Assembly (NCBI RefSeq): GCF_014203755.1
Contig: NZ_JACHJS010000001.1
Location: 5,084,001 to 5,148,000 of the forward strand
Origin: Saccharothrix violaceirubra
GTDB lineage: Bacteria > Actinomycetota > Actinomycetes > Mycobacteriales > Pseudonocardiaceae
DNA length: 64,000 bases
Reading direction: 5' to 3'
Shown here piece by piece: positions 50,467-63,336 of the stretch (positions are counted from its first letter, which is position 1; the number at the start of each line of letters is the position of its first letter). A program made the position numbers and the translations under genes. The notes beneath the pieces were generated by a model. That model did not search any database. It was not told the origin of the DNA and saw only the letters and a list, made by a program, of their open reading frames with translations.

Positions 50467-52286
50467 CGGTCCAGCAGCGCGAGCACGGCGGCGGCACCGT
50501 CCGCCGGGTCGCCGTCGGCGGGGCGCAGCACCAGCTCCGGGTCGACGGGCGCCTCGTACGGGTCGTCGACCCCGGTGAAGCCGCGGATCTCCCCGGCCCG
50601 CGCCCGCGCGTACATGCCCTTGGGGTCACGTCGCTCGCAGATCTCCAACGGCGTGTCCACGAACACCTCGACGAACTCCAGCCCGGCCGCCTCGTGCGCG
50701 GCGCGCACCGCGTCGCGGTCGGCCTGGTACGGGCTGATCAGGGACACGATCGCGACCGTGCCCGCGTCGGCGAACAGCCGCGCGACGGCACCCGTGCGAC
50801 GCACGTTCTCCGCGCGGTCGTCGGCGGCGAACCCGAGGTCGGCGTTGAGGTCGTGGCGCAGGTTGTCGCCGTCGAGCAGGTACGCGGGCCGGCCGGACGC
50901 GACCAGGCGGCGTTCGAGTTCGGCGGCCACGGTCGACTTGCCCGAGCCGGACAGGCCGGTGAGCCACACGGTCAGGCCGCGCGTCGGCCGCTGCTCGCGG
51001 GTGACGGTCGGCGCGTGCCACACGACGTTGGACGAGGACACGCGCGGGCCGGTGATCATGCCCGCCGCGACCGTGTCGTTGGTGGCCTCGTCGACCAGGA
51101 CGAAGCTGCCCGTGCCCCGGTTGCGCCGGTAGGAGTCGAACAGCAGCGGCGTCTGGGTGTGCAGGCTGATGCGGCCGATCTCGTTGAGCGACAAGCCCGT
51201 CGCGGTCTCGTCGCGGTGCAGCGTGTTGACGTCGAGCCGGTAGTCCAGCGTGCGCACGGACGCCTTCACGAGCTGCGACGTGTGCTTCACCAGGTACTTC
51301 GCCCCCGGCTTCAACGTCGACCGCTCGGTCAGCCAGCAGACCATGGCGTCCACGTCCTGGCCCACGTGCGGCCGGTTGTTGGGCCGGCACAGCAGGTCGC
51401 CCCGGCTCACGTCCACGTGGTCGGCCAGCTCGACGGTCACGGCCTGGGGCGGGAACGCCTCGGCGACCGGCTCGCCGCCGGGTCCCCAGAGCCGCTCGAC
51501 GACCGTGGTGAACCCGGACGGCAGCACCACGACCTCGTCGCCGGGCCGGAACACGCCGCCGGACACCGTGCCCGCGTAGCCCCGGAAGTCCTGGTGCGGC
51601 CGGATCACGTACTGGACGGGCAGCCGCGCGTCGATCAGGTTGTGGTCGGACGCGACGTGCACCTCCTCCAGGTGGTGCAGCAGCGACGTGCCCTCGTACC
51701 AGGGCGCCTCGGTGCCCCGGTTCACCACGTTGTCGCCGTTGAGCGCGGACATCGGCACGAACGACAGGTCGGGCACGTCCAGCCGCATGGCGAACCGGCG
51801 GAACTCCTCGCGGATCTCGTCGTAGCGCTCCTGGGACCAGCCGACCAGGTCCATCTTGTTCACGCACACCACGAAGTGCGGGATGCCGAGCAGGGCGGCG
51901 ATGAACGCGTGCCGCCGGGACTGCTCCAACACGCCCTTGCGCGCGTCGACCAGGATCAGCGCCACGTCGGCGGTGGACGCGCCGGTGACCATGTTGCGCG
52001 TGTACTGGACGTGTCCGGGCGTGTCGGCGATGACGAACTTGCGCCGGGGCGTGGCGAAGTAGCGGTGCGCGACGTCGATGGTGATGCCCTGCTCGCGCTC
52101 GGCGCGCAGGCCGTCGGTGAGCAGCGCCAGGTTCGGCACGTCCTCGCCGCGTTCGCGGCTGGTGCGCTCGATGGCGGCGAGCTGGTCGACGAAGAACGCC
52201 TTGGAGTCGTAGAGCAGTCGGCCGATCAGGGTCGACTTGCCGTCGTCGACGCTGCCCGCGGTCGCGATCCGGAGTAGCGGTCCCAT
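50463..52286 (-). CDS. cysNC: CysN-CysC fusion: ATP sulfurylase GTPase subunit plus APS kinase
   Basis: 607 residues. Residues 1 to about 425 are CysN (P-loop GSVDDGKSTLIGRLL, DTPGHVQYTRNM, NKMDL), the GTPase that drives CysD. Residues about 435-607 are APS kinase (P-loop GLSGSGKSTVAAELE, DGDNLRHDLNADLGF, FVDTPLEICERRDPKGMYARARAG), making PAPS. The fused architecture is common in actinobacteria and proteobacteria. The CysD stop and this ATG share bases (TGATG). Confidence 0.93.
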   Translation of the reverse strand: MGPLLRIATAGSVDDGKSTLIGRLLYDSKAFFVDQLAAIERTSRERGEDVPNLALLTDGLRAEREQGITIDVAHRYFATPRRKFVIADTPGHVQYTRNMVTGASTADVALILVDARKGVLEQSRRHAFIAALLGIPHFVVCVNKMDLVGWSQERYDEIREEFRRFAMRLDVPDLSFVPMSALNGDNVVNRGTEAPWYEGTSLLHHLEEVHVASDHNLIDARLPVQYVIRPHQDFRGYAGTVSGGVFRPGDEVVVLPSGFTTVVERLWGPGGEPVAEAFPPQAVTVELADHVDVSRGDLLCRPNNRPHVGQDVDAMVCWLTERSTLKPGAKYLVKHTSQLVKASVRTLDYRLDVNTLHRDETATGLSLNEIGRISLHTQTPLLFDSYRRNRGTGSFVLVDEATNDTVAAGMITGPRVSSSNVVWHAPTVTREQRPTRGLTVWLTGLSGSGKSTVAAELERRLVASGRPAYLLDGDNLRHDLNADLGFAADDRAENVRRTGAVARLFADAGTVAIVSLISPYQADRDAVRAAHEAAGLEFVEVFVDTPLEICERRDPKGMYARARAGEIRGFTGVDDPYEAPVDPELVLRPADGDPADGAAAVLALLDR

Positions 52287-53197
52287 CAGAAGTACCCCTC
52301 CTTCTTCCGGTCTTCCATGCCCGCCTCGGAGATCCGGTCGTCGGCGCGGGTGGCGCCGCGTTCGGTGACGCGGGTGGCCGCGACCTCCGCGACCACCTCC
52401 TCCGGGGTGGTGGCGTCGGACTCGACGCAGCCGGTGCACGTGGCGTCGCCGACGGTGCGGAACCGCACCAGCTGCTCGACCGGCTCCTCGCCGTCGAGCA
52501 GCGTGACGAACCTGGTGTGCGCCAACAACATCCCGTCGCGGTGCACCACCGGCCGGCGGTGCGCGTAGTAGATGGACGGCAGCTCGATCGCCTCGTCCCG
52601 GATGTACTGCCAGATGTCCAGCTCGGTCCAGTTGGACAGCGGGAACACCCGGATGTGCTCGCCCTTGCGGTGCCGCCCGTTGTAGAGGTTCCACAGCTCG
52701 GGGCGCTGGTTGCGCGGGTCCCACTGGCCGTACTCGTCGCGGAAGCTGAAGACCCGCTCCTTGGCGCGGGCCTTCTCCTCGTCGCGACGGGCGCCGCCGA
52801 ACACGGCCGTGAAGCCGTTCTCGGTGATGCCGCGCAGCAAAGCCGCGGTCTGCAACCGGTTGCGGCTCGCGCGCGGACCCGTCTCCTCGACGACCCGGCC
52901 CGCGTCGATGTCGTCCTGCACGCTGCTCACCACCAGCCGCAGCCCGAAGCGCTCGACGGTGGCGTCCCGGTAGGCGATGACCTCGTCGAAGTTGTGCCCG
53001 GTGTCGACGTGCATCACCGGGAACGGCAGCGGTGCGGGCCAGAACGCCTTGGCGGCCAGGTGCAGCATCACCACCGAGTCCTTGCCGCCGGAGAACAGCA
53101 GCACGGGTTTCTCGAACGTGGCGGCGACCTCGCGGAAGATGTGCACCGACTCGGCTTCCAGTGCCCGCAGGTGGGAAAGCTCGTACGTGGTGGTCAC
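52286..53197 (-). CDS. cysD: CysD, sulfate adenylyltransferase small subunit
   Basis: 303 residues from GTG 53197 (GGAG upstream). The PP-loop SGGKDSVVMLHLA, VDTGHNFDEVI, GGARRDEEKARAKERVFSFRDEYGQWDPRNQRPE and the FPLSNWTELDIWQYI block are diagnostic. With CysN it makes APS from sulfate and ATP. No APS/PAPS reductase or sulfite reductase is adjacent, so the operon makes PAPS for sulfation rather than cysteine. Confidence 0.94.
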   Translation of the reverse strand: MTTTYELSHLRALEAESVHIFREVAATFEKPVLLFSGGKDSVVMLHLAAKAFWPAPLPFPVMHVDTGHNFDEVIAYRDATVERFGLRLVVSSVQDDIDAGRVVEETGPRASRNRLQTAALLRGITENGFTAVFGGARRDEEKARAKERVFSFRDEYGQWDPRNQRPELWNLYNGRHRKGEHIRVFPLSNWTELDIWQYIRDEAIELPSIYYAHRRPVVHRDGMLLAHTRFVTLLDGEEPVEQLVRFRTVGDATCTGCVESDATTPEEVVAEVAATRVTERGATRADDRISEAGMEDRKKEGYF

Positions 53198-53229
53198 GGG
53201 ATCTCCGTCCCTTCGCAGGTGTTCGCGGA

Positions 53230-53739
53230 TCACGAGCGCCGCTTGGTCCGGCGCCGGCGTGCGCGGTGGCCGCCCGAGGGACGCCGGGGTGCGCGGGTGC
53301 GCAGGGCGAGCCACTCCTGGCCCGCCTCGCACCGGTCCGGTGCGCACGTGGCGTGCCCGCAGTCGGTCACGGGCCGGCCGGCGGCCTCGACCAGCTCGCG
53401 CACCTCGACGGCGAAGTCCGCGGCGGCGGCGTGCCCGGCCAGCCAGGCGAGGTTCACGTCGAGGAACACGGCGAGGTCCTCGACCTCGCCGGTGGCAGGC
53501 CCCACCACACCGCGCTCGCACACGACCAGCGAGCACCAGGAGGCGAGGATGTCGTCGACATCCGCACGCACCCGCGTGGTCCGCGCGTCGTCGTGCCACG
53601 CGCCGCACTCCCGGTGGAGCGCGGGCAGCGAGAGCAGTTCGCGGGCCAGCACCTGCCGGCACTGGCCGCACAGGTGGAATCCGGCCCCGGTCCGGTGCGC
53701 GCAGACCGGCGTTTCGCATGCCTTGTCGGCGTCTCCCAT
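53230..53739 (-). CDS. Cysteine-containing hypothetical protein (OvmZ-like)
   Basis: 169 residues from ATG 53739 (ATG 53742 also possible; GGAGG adjoins). An N-terminal zinc-ribbon-like part (CETPVCAHRTGAGFHLCGQCRQVL), a helical middle (DDILASWCSLVVCERG) and a C-terminal CGHATCAPDRC followed by a very basic tail. It resembles small proteins of the OvmZ type reported next to some Streptomyces antibiotic clusters; similarity is by memory only. It is 32 bp upstream of cysD and probably in its operon. Confidence 0.6.
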   Translation of the reverse strand: MGDADKACETPVCAHRTGAGFHLCGQCRQVLARELLSLPALHRECGAWHDDARTTRVRADVDDILASWCSLVVCERGVVGPATGEVEDLAVFLDVNLAWLAGHAAAADFAVEVRELVEAAGRPVTDCGHATCAPDRCEAGQEWLALRTRAPRRPSGGHRARRRRTKRRS

Positions 53740-54349
53740 CATTCCTCCCAGCGGTCGGTCGCCCCGAATCCTGCGAACGGCCGCTGGACCCCCGGTAGCG
53801 GCGGCCTTGACTCCGGCCGGCACACCGTTCGGCGGAGCGGGTGGGATACGCCTGGCAGTGCTTGGACCGCGACGGTCTCGCCGCGGGGTCCGACGGCGGA
53901 GATGGCGGCAGAAGCCGTTGCGCGACAGTGAAGACGTGTCAGCACGAGTACGACTGCGCGGCGTGGATTCCCGAGGCGCGATTCGCGACATGAGTTCGAC
54001 GGACCCGCTCACCCCGTCGACCCGCTCGCTCCGACGGGATGTCCCGCACCGACCCGGTTCGGCCGCCCTGCCCGATTCGGCGTGGTTCGGCCCGCCGCGG
54101 TTCGGTGGCGGGCGCGAAGAAGAGGCCCCAAAGAAGAAACCCGAGAGACGAGGCCCGCGTGGAGGCCCGGCGGGTGGGCGCGAAGGGGGTGTCGCGCCCA
54201 GCCGCCGGGCTGCTCTCCGACCTCTCGGCGCGAGAGGGGTGTCCGCCGGGTCGGAGAGGCTGGGTCCGAGAGTGCGCCCCCGCCCTGGAGTCCGGACGGA
54301 CCAAAACGAGATGTTCCCATCATCTGGATTGTGTGCGTATCCTGATGAC
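53740..54349. other. 610-bp intergenic region with strong RNA-structure potential
   Basis: Divergent interval between the cysD-side operon and the TetR gene. A long stem pairs CTCTCCGACC (54213-54222) with GGTCGGAGAG (54249-54258); inside it TCTCG/CGAGA forms a small hairpin (54223-54235). Further pairs are GGCGCGA/TCGCGCC (about 54178-54198) and GGTCCG/CGGACC near 54265-54301. No reading frame in it looks protein-like. It may be a long 5' leader or a small RNA. Confidence 0.45.
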
Positions 54350-54372
54350 ATGAGTACCGAGCCGGGTGCGCC

Positions 54373-55404
54373 GTGGTCCGCCTGACCCGCGCCCAACAGC
54401 AGGAACGCACCCGTGACGCGGTCCTGGCCGCCGCCCGCGACGAGTTCGCCGAGCATGGCTACCTGGAAGCCCGGATCGACCGGATCGCCGACCGGGCCGA
54501 CCTGACCCGCGGCGCGGTGTACTCCAACTTCCCCGGCAAACGCGCCCTCTACCTGGCCGTCCTGGTCGACCTCGTGGACCACGCCGAGGGTGGCCCGGTG
54601 CCGTCCCCGGGCACGCCGGGTGCGTTCGCCCGCGCCTGGCTCGACCGCCTGCCGCTCGCGGGCGACGCACCGGCGGACGGCCACCTGCGACTGCGGTCGT
54701 TGGGCGGCGTGCTGGACGACGAGCCGCTGCGCGCGGCATTGGCCCAGGTCGTGCAGGTCGAAGCGCTGCTGCTGGGGCTGGCCCTGGAGACCGGTTCCCG
54801 CCGGGTGCGGTTGGCCGAACTGGTGCTGACGCTGCTCGGCGGCGTCGCCCGGCTCGCCGAGGCCGCGCCCGGCGCCGGCGACCCGTTCGACGTGGCCCGC
54901 GCGTGCGACCACCTGGCGTCGCTCGACCTCGAAGACTCCTGGGACCCGCCGTACCTGCCGCTGATCCCGCCGCCGACTCCCGGCGACGACCCGTGGCGAC
55001 CGCCCGCGTGGTGGCCGGACCTGGTGGGCGGCGGGTCGGCCGACCTGACGCTCGACGGGGTCGTGGCGTTCCTGGGCACGCGGCGCCTCGGCGCGATCGA
55101 GGAGGCCGTGCGCGCGGCCGGCCCCGAGGACGCGGTCACGGCCGTGGTGCTCACGTCGAACCCCGCCGAGGCGGGACGGTTGGTGCGCCTGCGGATCGGG
55201 GACGTGGCGGGGTGCCTGCACCGGGCGTTCGAGGCACCGCCGGCGCTGCGGATCGTGCTCGACGACGACACCCTGGCCGCCTACGCCGGGGTGGCCAACG
55301 CCGACGACACCGAGGCCGCGATCCGGGTCCGGAACGGGAAGGTCGTGGCCCACGCCTCCGGTCGGGGAGCCTGCCACGCGGTCGCGAAAGGGCTTGACCG
55401 ATGA
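54373..55404 (+). CDS. TetR-family regulator with a long C-terminal extension
   Basis: 343 residues from GTG 54373. The N-terminal helix-turn-helix is ERTRDAVLAAARDEFAEHGYLEARIDRIADRADLTRGAVYSNFPGKRALY. Typical TetR proteins end near residue 200; here about 140 further residues (from DLTLDGVVAFLGTRRLG) form a second domain of unknown type, perhaps thioredoxin-like. An 11-codon frame starting at ATG 54350 overlaps the GTG and could couple translation. It overlaps the next gene by 4 bp. Confidence 0.8.
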   Translation: MVRLTRAQQQERTRDAVLAAARDEFAEHGYLEARIDRIADRADLTRGAVYSNFPGKRALYLAVLVDLVDHAEGGPVPSPGTPGAFARAWLDRLPLAGDAPADGHLRLRSLGGVLDDEPLRAALAQVVQVEALLLGLALETGSRRVRLAELVLTLLGGVARLAEAAPGAGDPFDVARACDHLASLDLEDSWDPPYLPLIPPPTPGDDPWRPPAWWPDLVGGGSADLTLDGVVAFLGTRRLGAIEEAVRAAGPEDAVTAVVLTSNPAEAGRLVRLRIGDVAGCLHRAFEAPPALRIVLDDDTLAAYAGVANADDTEAAIRVRNGKVVAHASGRGACHAVAKGLDR

Positions 55405-55949
55405 CATCCGTCGCCACGCTGTACGCATTGCGCTGCATGGGTTCCTGCGGCACGGCGCGAATCGCCGTCGCCCTCGGGACCGAAGAGTCCACAGTGGACT
55501 CCGACCTGATCGACCTCGCGGTGGCGGGCATGGTCGCACGCGCCCAGGGCGCGTGGTGCCTGACCGACAAGGGCCGGGCCGCCGACGCGTGGTACCGGGC
55601 CGAGGAGGTGAAGGCCGTCCACGACGCGGTCATGGCCGCGTACAAGGACTTCATGGTCCTCAACCCGGAACTGCTCGACCTGTGCACGGCGTGGCAGCTA
55701 CGCCGCGCCGACACCGACCGGGTGCTGGAGCTGTTCGCCGACTTCGACCACCGGGCGGACGCGGTGCTCGAAGCGCTGGCCACCGCGCTCCCCCGGTTCG
55801 CGCGCTACCGCGAACGCCTGTCGGCCGCGCTGGCCCGCGCCCGCTCCGGGGAGTCGGCGTACCTGGCGGACCACCTGGAGTCCTACCACACGGTGTGGTT
55901 CCAGCTGCACGAAGACCTGTTGGCCACGTTGGGCATGCCCCGGTGGTGA
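55401..55949 (+). CDS. Winged-helix domain protein of unknown function
   Basis: 182 residues. The N-terminal 60 residues look like a winged helix (RIAVALGTEESTVDSDLIDLAVAGMVARAQGAWCLTDKGR); the rest is helical (LDLCTAWQLRRADTDRVLELFADFDHRADAVLEAL). It lies between the TetR gene and a PPDK-like gene with overlaps on both sides, so the three are one operon. It may regulate or assist the phosphotransfer protein. Confidence 0.65.
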   Translation: MTSVATLYALRCMGSCGTARIAVALGTEESTVDSDLIDLAVAGMVARAQGAWCLTDKGRAADAWYRAEEVKAVHDAVMAAYKDFMVLNPELLDLCTAWQLRRADTDRVLELFADFDHRADAVLEALATALPRFARYRERLSAALARARSGESAYLADHLESYHTVWFQLHEDLLATLGMPRW

Positions 55950-57238
55950 GCCACGTCCACCCCCTTGTCCCCGCACCGGTACGACTTGTCGGTGCCAAGG
56001 CACAGGGCCTGGCCACCATGCTGGGCCTGGGCCTTCCCGTGCCGCCCGGCGTCGTCGTGGACACGGCCGCGTGCCGGGAGTTCCTGGGCTCGGGCCGGTT
56101 GCCGACGGGCCTGCTCGCCGAGCTGACCGCCGCCGTGCCCGACGGGCCGCTGTCGGTCCGCTCGGGCGCGGCCGTGTCGATGCCGGGGATGATGTCCACG
56201 ATCCTGGACGTGGACCGCGCGCACCTGGAAAGCGCGGTCGAGGCCGTGTTCTCGTCCTGGAACACGCCGCGTGCGCGGACCTACCGCGCCCTGCACGACA
56301 TCCCGCACGGCCTGGGCACGGCAGCGGTCGTCCAGGCCATGGTCTTCGGCGACCGGGACCCGCACAGCGGCACCGGGGTGGCGTTCAGCCGCGACCCGAA
56401 CACCGGCGCTCCCACACCGTACGGCGAAGTCCTTTTCGGACACCGGGGCACGGACGTGGTGTCCGGCAGCCACCTCACGTCGCCGCTCGCGGCGCTGGAC
56501 CGCGAACCCGGCGTGTGGCACGACCTGCGGTCCGCTTTGGCGACGCTGGAGGGGCACTACCGCGACGTGTGTTCCGTGGAGTTCACCTTCGAGTCCGGGA
56601 AGCTCTGGCTCCTCCAGGCCCGAGCGGGTGGACTGGTCGGCACGGCGGCCGTGCGCGCGGCGGTCGACCTCGCGCGGGAGGGTCGGATCGACCGGACGAG
56701 GGCGGTACTCCGCGTCGATCCCCGGGATCTGGCGGAGGTCCCCCGCATCGCCGACCCGACCCCGCTGCTGGGCCGCGGCACCGGCGCCGTACCCGGCGTC
56801 GCCGTGGGCCGCGTGGCCACGACCGCGGACCGGGCCGCGCGGACGACCGGGCCGGTGATCCTGGTCCGCCCGGAGACGTCCCCGCTGGACCTGCACGGCA
56901 TGGCCGCGTCGGTCGGCATCGTCACCGCACGCGGCGGTCCGACCAGCCACGCCGCCGTGGTGGCCCGCGCCGCCGGGACCCCGGCCGTGGTCGGTGTCCG
57001 TGACCTGGTCGTCCACGAAGGCGAGGCCCGCTTCGGGTCGACCGTGGTCCGCGACGGGACCGTGATCGCGGTGGACGGCGGCGGCGGGCTGGTCGTCGAA
57101 GGACGGCCGGACATCACCACGTCGCCGTCCACGCACATGCGCACCTTGCTCGCGTGGGCGGACGAGATCTCGGGAACGACCTTCCCGTCGGCACCCGAAC
57201 GCCTCGCCACCGCGCACTCCGCGCTCCGGACCACCTGA
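55946..57238 (+). CDS. Pyruvate phosphate dikinase-like protein lacking the PEP-binding barrel
   Basis: 430 residues from GTG 55946 (55943 also possible). The ATP-grasp part shows VGAKAQGLATMLGLGLPVPPGVVV and LSVRSGAAVSMPGMMSTIL, signature of PPDK; the swivelling phosphohistidine domain shows TARGGPTSHAAVVARAAGTPAVVG. Full PPDK has about 880 residues with a C-terminal PEP/pyruvate TIM barrel that is absent here. The protein could phosphorylate its own histidine and pass the phosphate to an unknown acceptor, like other truncated PEP-utiliser proteins. GTGA overlap with the previous gene. Confidence 0.8.
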   Translation: MSHVHPLVPAPVRLVGAKAQGLATMLGLGLPVPPGVVVDTAACREFLGSGRLPTGLLAELTAAVPDGPLSVRSGAAVSMPGMMSTILDVDRAHLESAVEAVFSSWNTPRARTYRALHDIPHGLGTAAVVQAMVFGDRDPHSGTGVAFSRDPNTGAPTPYGEVLFGHRGTDVVSGSHLTSPLAALDREPGVWHDLRSALATLEGHYRDVCSVEFTFESGKLWLLQARAGGLVGTAAVRAAVDLAREGRIDRTRAVLRVDPRDLAEVPRIADPTPLLGRGTGAVPGVAVGRVATTADRAARTTGPVILVRPETSPLDLHGMAASVGIVTARGGPTSHAAVVARAAGTPAVVGVRDLVVHEGEARFGSTVVRDGTVIAVDGGGGLVVEGRPDITTSPSTHMRTLLAWADEISGTTFPSAPERLATAHSALRTT

Positions 57239-57282
57239 TGGAGTGATCCCCGGAACCCTTCGACGCCACTACCCTCGCCTGG

Positions 57283-58428
57283 ATGCGACGAGCGAAAAGC
57301 TTGCGACACAAGCACTTCCGACTGGCCGTGCTCCTGGCACTGGTCGCGGCCCTCGTCCCGGGCACGGCGTCGGCCGCGACCCCGATCGTCGAGTACGGCC
57401 CGGTGCCGTCGGCACTGCCGGTGGGCGGGGTCTGCGAGGTCGAGTTCGACGACACCGGCGCGCTGTGGATCGAGCAGTACCTGAGCGGCCAGGTCGCCCG
57501 CTTCGACCCGGTGTCCGGCACCTTCGCGAACTTCTCCACACCGATGCCGCTGTCCGTGCCGGGCGGCATGGACGTGGCCGGCGACGGCCTGTGGCTGCCG
57601 CAGGTCACCGGCAACAGCCTGCTCCGCGTCGACACGACCGACGGCTCGATGACCGAACACCTCCTGCCGTGGGCGAACGCGTTCAGCCTGACCGCCCTGG
57701 ACATCCCCCTGCACACCGGGCTCGGCCTGGCCAACGACCTCGCCGTCGGCCCGGACGGTGCGCTGTGGTTCACGCTCGGCGGGCTCGACTCGATCGGCCG
57801 CTACGACCCGGCCACCGGGGAGTGGGGCAGGTACCGCGTGCCGGGTGAGATCCTCGGGCAGCTCGGCGCCCTGTTCGGCATCATCAAGCCGGGGCCGGGG
57901 CGGACCGTGCTGTTCAACCTGCCGCAGCTGAACAAGGTCGCGACGATCGACGTCGACACCAAGGCGTTCACGCAGTACACGATGCCCACCCCGGCGTCGT
58001 ACCCGGTAGGCGTCCGCACGGCGGGCGACGGCACGATCTGGGTCGGCGAGTCGCTGGGCATGAAGATCGCGAACATCGACCCCGTCACCGGACGCATCGT
58101 CGAGTACCCGCTGTCCGGCCTCGGCGGCATCCTGAACAGCGTGTTGGCGGGTCTGGGCATCGGCAGCGTCGGCAACCCGCTGCCCATGGCCGGTCCGATC
58201 GCCGAGGCGGCGGACGGCCGGATCTACTTCTCGGTGAGCTTCCCGGCCGCGTTCGGCCTGGGCAACCAGATCGCCCGCTTCGACCCGACCACCCGCCAGG
58301 TCCGCATGTGGCCCACCCCGTCGTCGGCCTCGTACCCGTGCGACGTCAACGTCACCAGCCCGGACGCCGTGTGGTTCGGCCTGCTCACCCCGAACCGGAT
58401 CGGAAAGCTCCCGCTGTCCACGCCGTGA
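57283..58428 (+). CDS. Secreted Vgb/SMP-30-like beta-propeller protein
   Basis: 381 residues with a signal peptide (FRLAVLLALVAALVPGTASAA) and repeated blades of the pattern GxLWxxxxxxxxIxRxDPxTG (GALWIEQYLSGQVARFDP, GALWFTLGGLDSIGRYDP, GTIWVGESLGMKIANIDP). It resembles virginiamycin B lyases, which open streptogramins, but export and lack of a resistance context make that activity uncertain. A secreted lactonase or binding protein is equally possible. Confidence 0.75.
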   Translation: MRRAKSLRHKHFRLAVLLALVAALVPGTASAATPIVEYGPVPSALPVGGVCEVEFDDTGALWIEQYLSGQVARFDPVSGTFANFSTPMPLSVPGGMDVAGDGLWLPQVTGNSLLRVDTTDGSMTEHLLPWANAFSLTALDIPLHTGLGLANDLAVGPDGALWFTLGGLDSIGRYDPATGEWGRYRVPGEILGQLGALFGIIKPGPGRTVLFNLPQLNKVATIDVDTKAFTQYTMPTPASYPVGVRTAGDGTIWVGESLGMKIANIDPVTGRIVEYPLSGLGGILNSVLAGLGIGSVGNPLPMAGPIAEAADGRIYFSVSFPAAFGLGNQIARFDPTTRQVRMWPTPSSASYPCDVNVTSPDAVWFGLLTPNRIGKLPLSTP

Positions 58429-58434
58429 CCCGCC

Positions 58435-58466
58435 GGCGCGGGGGTTCTCCGGAGAACCCCCGCGCC
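58435..58466. terminator. Bidirectional terminator, 32-bp perfect palindrome
   Basis: Half-site GGCGCGGGGGTTCTCC followed directly by its reverse complement, between the convergent propeller and maltokinase genes. Confidence 0.85.
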
Positions 58467-58472
58467 CTGGCA

Positions 58473-59743
58473 TCAGCCCACGGGTCCGATCAGGTCGCGG
58501 ACCGCCCGCAGGGGCACGGTCCGCCACTCCGGCCGGTTGGCCGACTCGTAGCGCACCTCGTACAACGCCTTGTCCAGCTCGTAAGCCCGCAACAACGCCT
58601 TCGACGCTTTGAGGTCCACGGCCGAGTGGCCGGAGTAGCCGGTGAGGAACGCGCGCCGGGCGTCACGCACCCAGTCGCGCGACCGGCGTTCGTGGTCGGC
58701 CGACCACGTCGACGCGTCGAGCCGGTGGTGGCCCGCCACGTAGTCGAACGACCGCAGCATCCCGGCCACGTCGCGCAGCGGCGAGTCCGCCCGTGCCCGT
58801 TCGGTCGGCGACGCGCTGGGTTCGCCTTCGAAGTCCAGCAGCGTCCACTGGCCAGAGGAGAGCAGCACCTGGCCCAGGTGCAGGTCGCCGTGCACCCGGT
58901 GCGCCACGGCCGGTTCGGCGGACCGCACCCGTTCGTCGAGCAGCACCCGCAGCGCGGACGCGTGCGGCGCCAACTCCGGTGCCACGGCCAAGGTGTCGTC
59001 GAGCCGGCCGAGGAACCGGTCGGCGGTGGTGTCCGGCGACAGGCGGGAGAAGCCCAGCGCCCGGCCGAGCCGACCGTGCACCCCCGCCACCGCGACCCCG
59101 AGCCGACCGAGCCCGCCGACCAGGTCCAGGTCGCGCGACCGGCCCGCGAGCACGTGCCCGAGGTCGTCCAGGGCCGCCGACCAGCCCTCGACCGCGTCCG
59201 CGACGAACGACTCGACCAGGCCGAGCGTGTCCGTGCCGTCCAACGCGAACGTGCCCAGCAGGTCCGGCACGTAAGGACTTTCCCGCAACACGCGGTGCAA
59301 CGTCACGTCCGGGTTCTCCCCCGGCCACACGCGCCGGAACACCTTGAGCACGCTGTGCCCGCCGATCACCACCGAGGTGTTCGACTGCTCCACGCCCATC
59401 GCCCGCACGGACACCGGCAGCGGCAGTTCGGCGCCGGGTTCCGGGCGGAACGCCACGGCACCGGGCCGTCCGGCGGCCACCGCCTCGTACAGCCCGACCA
59501 CCAGCTCCGGGTCGGCCAAGGCGTCGAAGTGCACCAGGCCGTCCGCCGTGCCGATCACCGCCCCGGCGGGCACGTCGGCCGACGTGCGGATGCCCACGGG
59601 CACGTGGAACCGTCCCAGTGCGGTGTCCACAATGGCCAGTACGCCGCCGTCCGCGAACGGCTCGGCCCGCACCACGCGCACCTCGCCCGCGTCCTCGCCG
59701 GGGAACCAGCGCTGCCGGGGCAGCCAGTCCGCCAGTCCGGGGA

Positions 59744-59747
<4 letters not shown>
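58473..59747 (-). CDS. mak: Maltokinase
   Basis: 424 residues of the Pep2/Mak type: [13 protein letters not shown] at the N-terminus, [10 protein letters not shown], and the kinase loop [14 protein letters not shown] with LLDFEGEPS (metal site). Maltokinase makes maltose 1-phosphate from maltose and ATP, feeding GlgE. GTG 59747 overlaps the TreS stop by four bases; in many actinobacteria the two are fused or coupled. Confidence 0.92.

Positions 59748-63336
<3,589 letters not shown>

Noticed and set aside
57283..58428. Streptogramin resistance gene vgb
   Set aside because: The propeller repeats fit, but a signal peptide directs it outside the cell and the context is not resistance, so only a family-level name is given.
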